Shown here: piece after piece, positions 61,390 through 64,000 of the stretch | Numbering within the stretch: position 1 is the first letter of the stretch | How the letters are laid out: every line of letters begins with the position of its first letter | From: an uncultured Hellea sp. | Lineage (GTDB): Bacteria > Pseudomonadota > Alphaproteobacteria > Caulobacterales > Maricaulaceae | Direction: 5' to 3' | DNA: 64,000 bases | Assembly: GCA_938007935.1 (NCBI GenBank) | Contig: CALLMD010000009.1 | Location: 1-64,000 of the forward strand | Notes under the pieces: generated by a model | Database searches by the model: none | What the model was told of the DNA's origin: nothing | What the model saw: only the letters and a program-made list of their open reading frames with translations | Program-made: the position numbers and the translations under genes

Positions 61390-61835
61390 TTAATTCCAAA
61401 ATTTCCACCAAGGGTTTCGCGGATTTCCTTTAACTTTGAAACCCTTATATCTTTTTTCAATTAGCTTTGAGAGTTCATCAAAATCATGCTCATTTTCGGA
61501 GACCAGATACATTTTATCAAAAAAGAGACCACTGTAGTCTAATGAATATAAGTTATGTTCGTCGTAATAACTCTGGGCAAATTTGTTGCCCTCTTCATTA
61601 AAGTCTTCGTTAGTAAGTTTGCCGTCGCAATGCTTGAAAAAAAACTCTGTAGCAGACATTTGACCAGCAATCACATTATCAACATCATTTTTAGCACTTA
61701 ATAGATGTTCTTCACTCGCCCATCCTTTGATAAAGCACCACTTAAGAAACAATGCGATATGTGTACCCCATACTCTTTGGGAGAATTAGCTGGAAAATCG
61801 CCGCCATAGTGCCAGCTTGCATCATCATACTTCAT
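61390..61835 (-). pseudogene. DUF7832-like small protein, frameshifted
   Basis: From an ATG at 61835 the frame reads MKYDDASWHYGGDFP...SPKEYGV and then fails at about 61765. The sequence resumes one frame over as THIALFLKWCFIKGWASEE and continues intact to the stop at 61390 (last residues WWKFWN). Adding one base in GGGGTACACA restores a single frame of 148 codons. The joined protein resembles DUF7832, which I recall only as small uncharacterised proteins. Recent mutation or sequencing error; the downstream half (120 codons) alone is unlikely to be translated properly. Confidence 0.75.
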
Positions 61836-61836
61836 A

Positions 61837-62439
61837 CTAACGCTCAAAAGTCAGCGAAATAGTCGCGCTCACAATCGGTGAAATACTCTCAAGCCCAGCT
61901 AACTCCTGTAACTTCGCCAAACCAGTCTCGAAACCAAAATCTTCTGCATCGAGTATGAGCGGTGCTTTATTATCAACTCGCACTTTATTTGGCCCTAGCC
62001 GCGTCACAAGCACATAAAATTCACGCTCATCTTTGATGCCGTGTAAATCCAGCGTCATATCGAGCAACACTGTCTTGCTATTCCCAATTGCCAAGACATC
62101 AAATTGACTCATGTCTAAATCAGCCATGACTTTTGCGGTCGGATATTGATCCGTTTGAAACACATACTCTTTCATGCGCGGGTCGCGGATTTCGTTATTC
62201 GTATCAACGCTATCCAAATTGATCGTAAATTCTGCCTTTCCCTCTGTAGTCACCACACCAGAAATATCGCGGAAGGTATTGATTTCCCCTAAGTTTCCAT
62301 TTTTGATGGTCACATAGGTCATGCCTGAGGCGGCGGGATTAAGTGTCCAATCACCTGTTCGTTCTGCTTCCCCTTTGGGGCCGCAGGCTACCAAAGTTAA
62401 AAAACAAAGACTTGTCAGGAATTTATATATTGGCTGCAT
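61837..62439 (-). CDS. YceI family lipoprotein
   Basis: A 200-residue protein with a lipoprotein signal ending at TLVAC (Cys about 19). The YceI lipocalin-like barrel is visible: DWTLNPAASGMTYVTIKNG, FTINLDSVDTNNEIRDPRMKEYVF, and ATISLTFER at the end. Members bind isoprenoids or polyisoprenoid quinones in the periplasm. It starts 56 bases after the end of pyrG and is followed by the frameshifted gene. Confidence 0.88.
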   Translation of the reverse strand: MQPIYKFLTSLCFLTLVACGPKGEAERTGDWTLNPAASGMTYVTIKNGNLGEINTFRDISGVVTTEGKAEFTINLDSVDTNNEIRDPRMKEYVFQTDQYPTAKVMADLDMSQFDVLAIGNSKTVLLDMTLDLHGIKDEREFYVLVTRLGPNKVRVDNKAPLILDAEDFGFETGLAKLQELAGLESISPIVSATISLTFER

Positions 62440-62494
62440 ATTGCTCTCCTCAATAGCTTTTACGCCATTGAGATGCCAAGGTAAACCAGCCTTT

Positions 62495-64000
<1,506 letters not shown>

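Overview
This 64 kb window reads as chromosomal DNA of an alphaproteobacterium with moderate to low GC. The evidence is the block SPOR protein-nagZ-scpA-scpB-tatA-tatB-tatC, the nearby yajC-secD-secF, trmFO, an Nramp-uxuA pair, a GTTC-N7-GTTC LexA box between ssb and uvrA, and a ketocarotenoid cluster. A marine Maricaulales/Hyphomonadaceae-type organism fits best, but that placement is inference.

Layout. 0.5-6.1 kb (minus strand): rlpA, a terminator, then dacF-type carboxypeptidase, tmk, holB, tatD and an MBL hydrolase. 6.4 kb: tRNA-Ser(UGA) with a methyltransferase relic against its 3' end. 6.7-9.0 kb: katG with a textbook OxyR-type site upstream. 9.3-12.6 kb: GNAT, P1-family peptidase and, divergently, a gamma-glutamyltransferase lipoprotein. 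12.8-19.5 kb: a tight five-gene operon (HPt/receiver protein, TPR beta-barrel, HEAT-repeat membrane protein, family 2 glycosyltransferase, membrane-anchored polysaccharide deacetylase) that looks like a poly-N-acetylhexosamine-type exopolysaccharide system. 19.5-24.3 kb: crtE, an ABC-2 exporter pair, crtW, crtZ and aat, every junction overlapping by 3-4 bp or less. 24.3-26.9 kb: paired amidohydrolases, the second without its metal ligands. 27-34 kb (minus): gyrA, a TadG/VWA protein, DUF2330 and RnfD-like proteins, ssb. 34.3-37.1 kb: uvrA.

37.9-49.9 kb is a segment of about 10.8 kb between two long inverted copies (about 620 bp each) of an element I do not recognise. The copies keep almost identical 5' halves. 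Their 3' halves differ in sequence but keep hairpins through paired base changes, which points to a structured RNA. Between them lie an Nramp-fold transporter lacking the metal-binding motifs, uxuA, a DUF1304 gene broken by a stop codon, a membrane protein, trmFO, a DUF4153-like protein, an AbgT transporter, a phytoene-synthase-like assembly factor, and a nickel superoxide dismutase operon. That operon starts with a 67-residue protein resembling a miniature HupE nickel permease.

50-64 kb: a zinc-ribbon protein, then the housekeeping minus-strand blocks secF-secD-yajC, a LysM protein, tatC-tatB-tatA-scpB-scpA-nagZ-SPOR, dgt, divergent erpA, a frameshifted small gene, a YceI lipoprotein, and pyrG running off the right edge. 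No CRISPR array, rRNA, transposase or prophage was seen.
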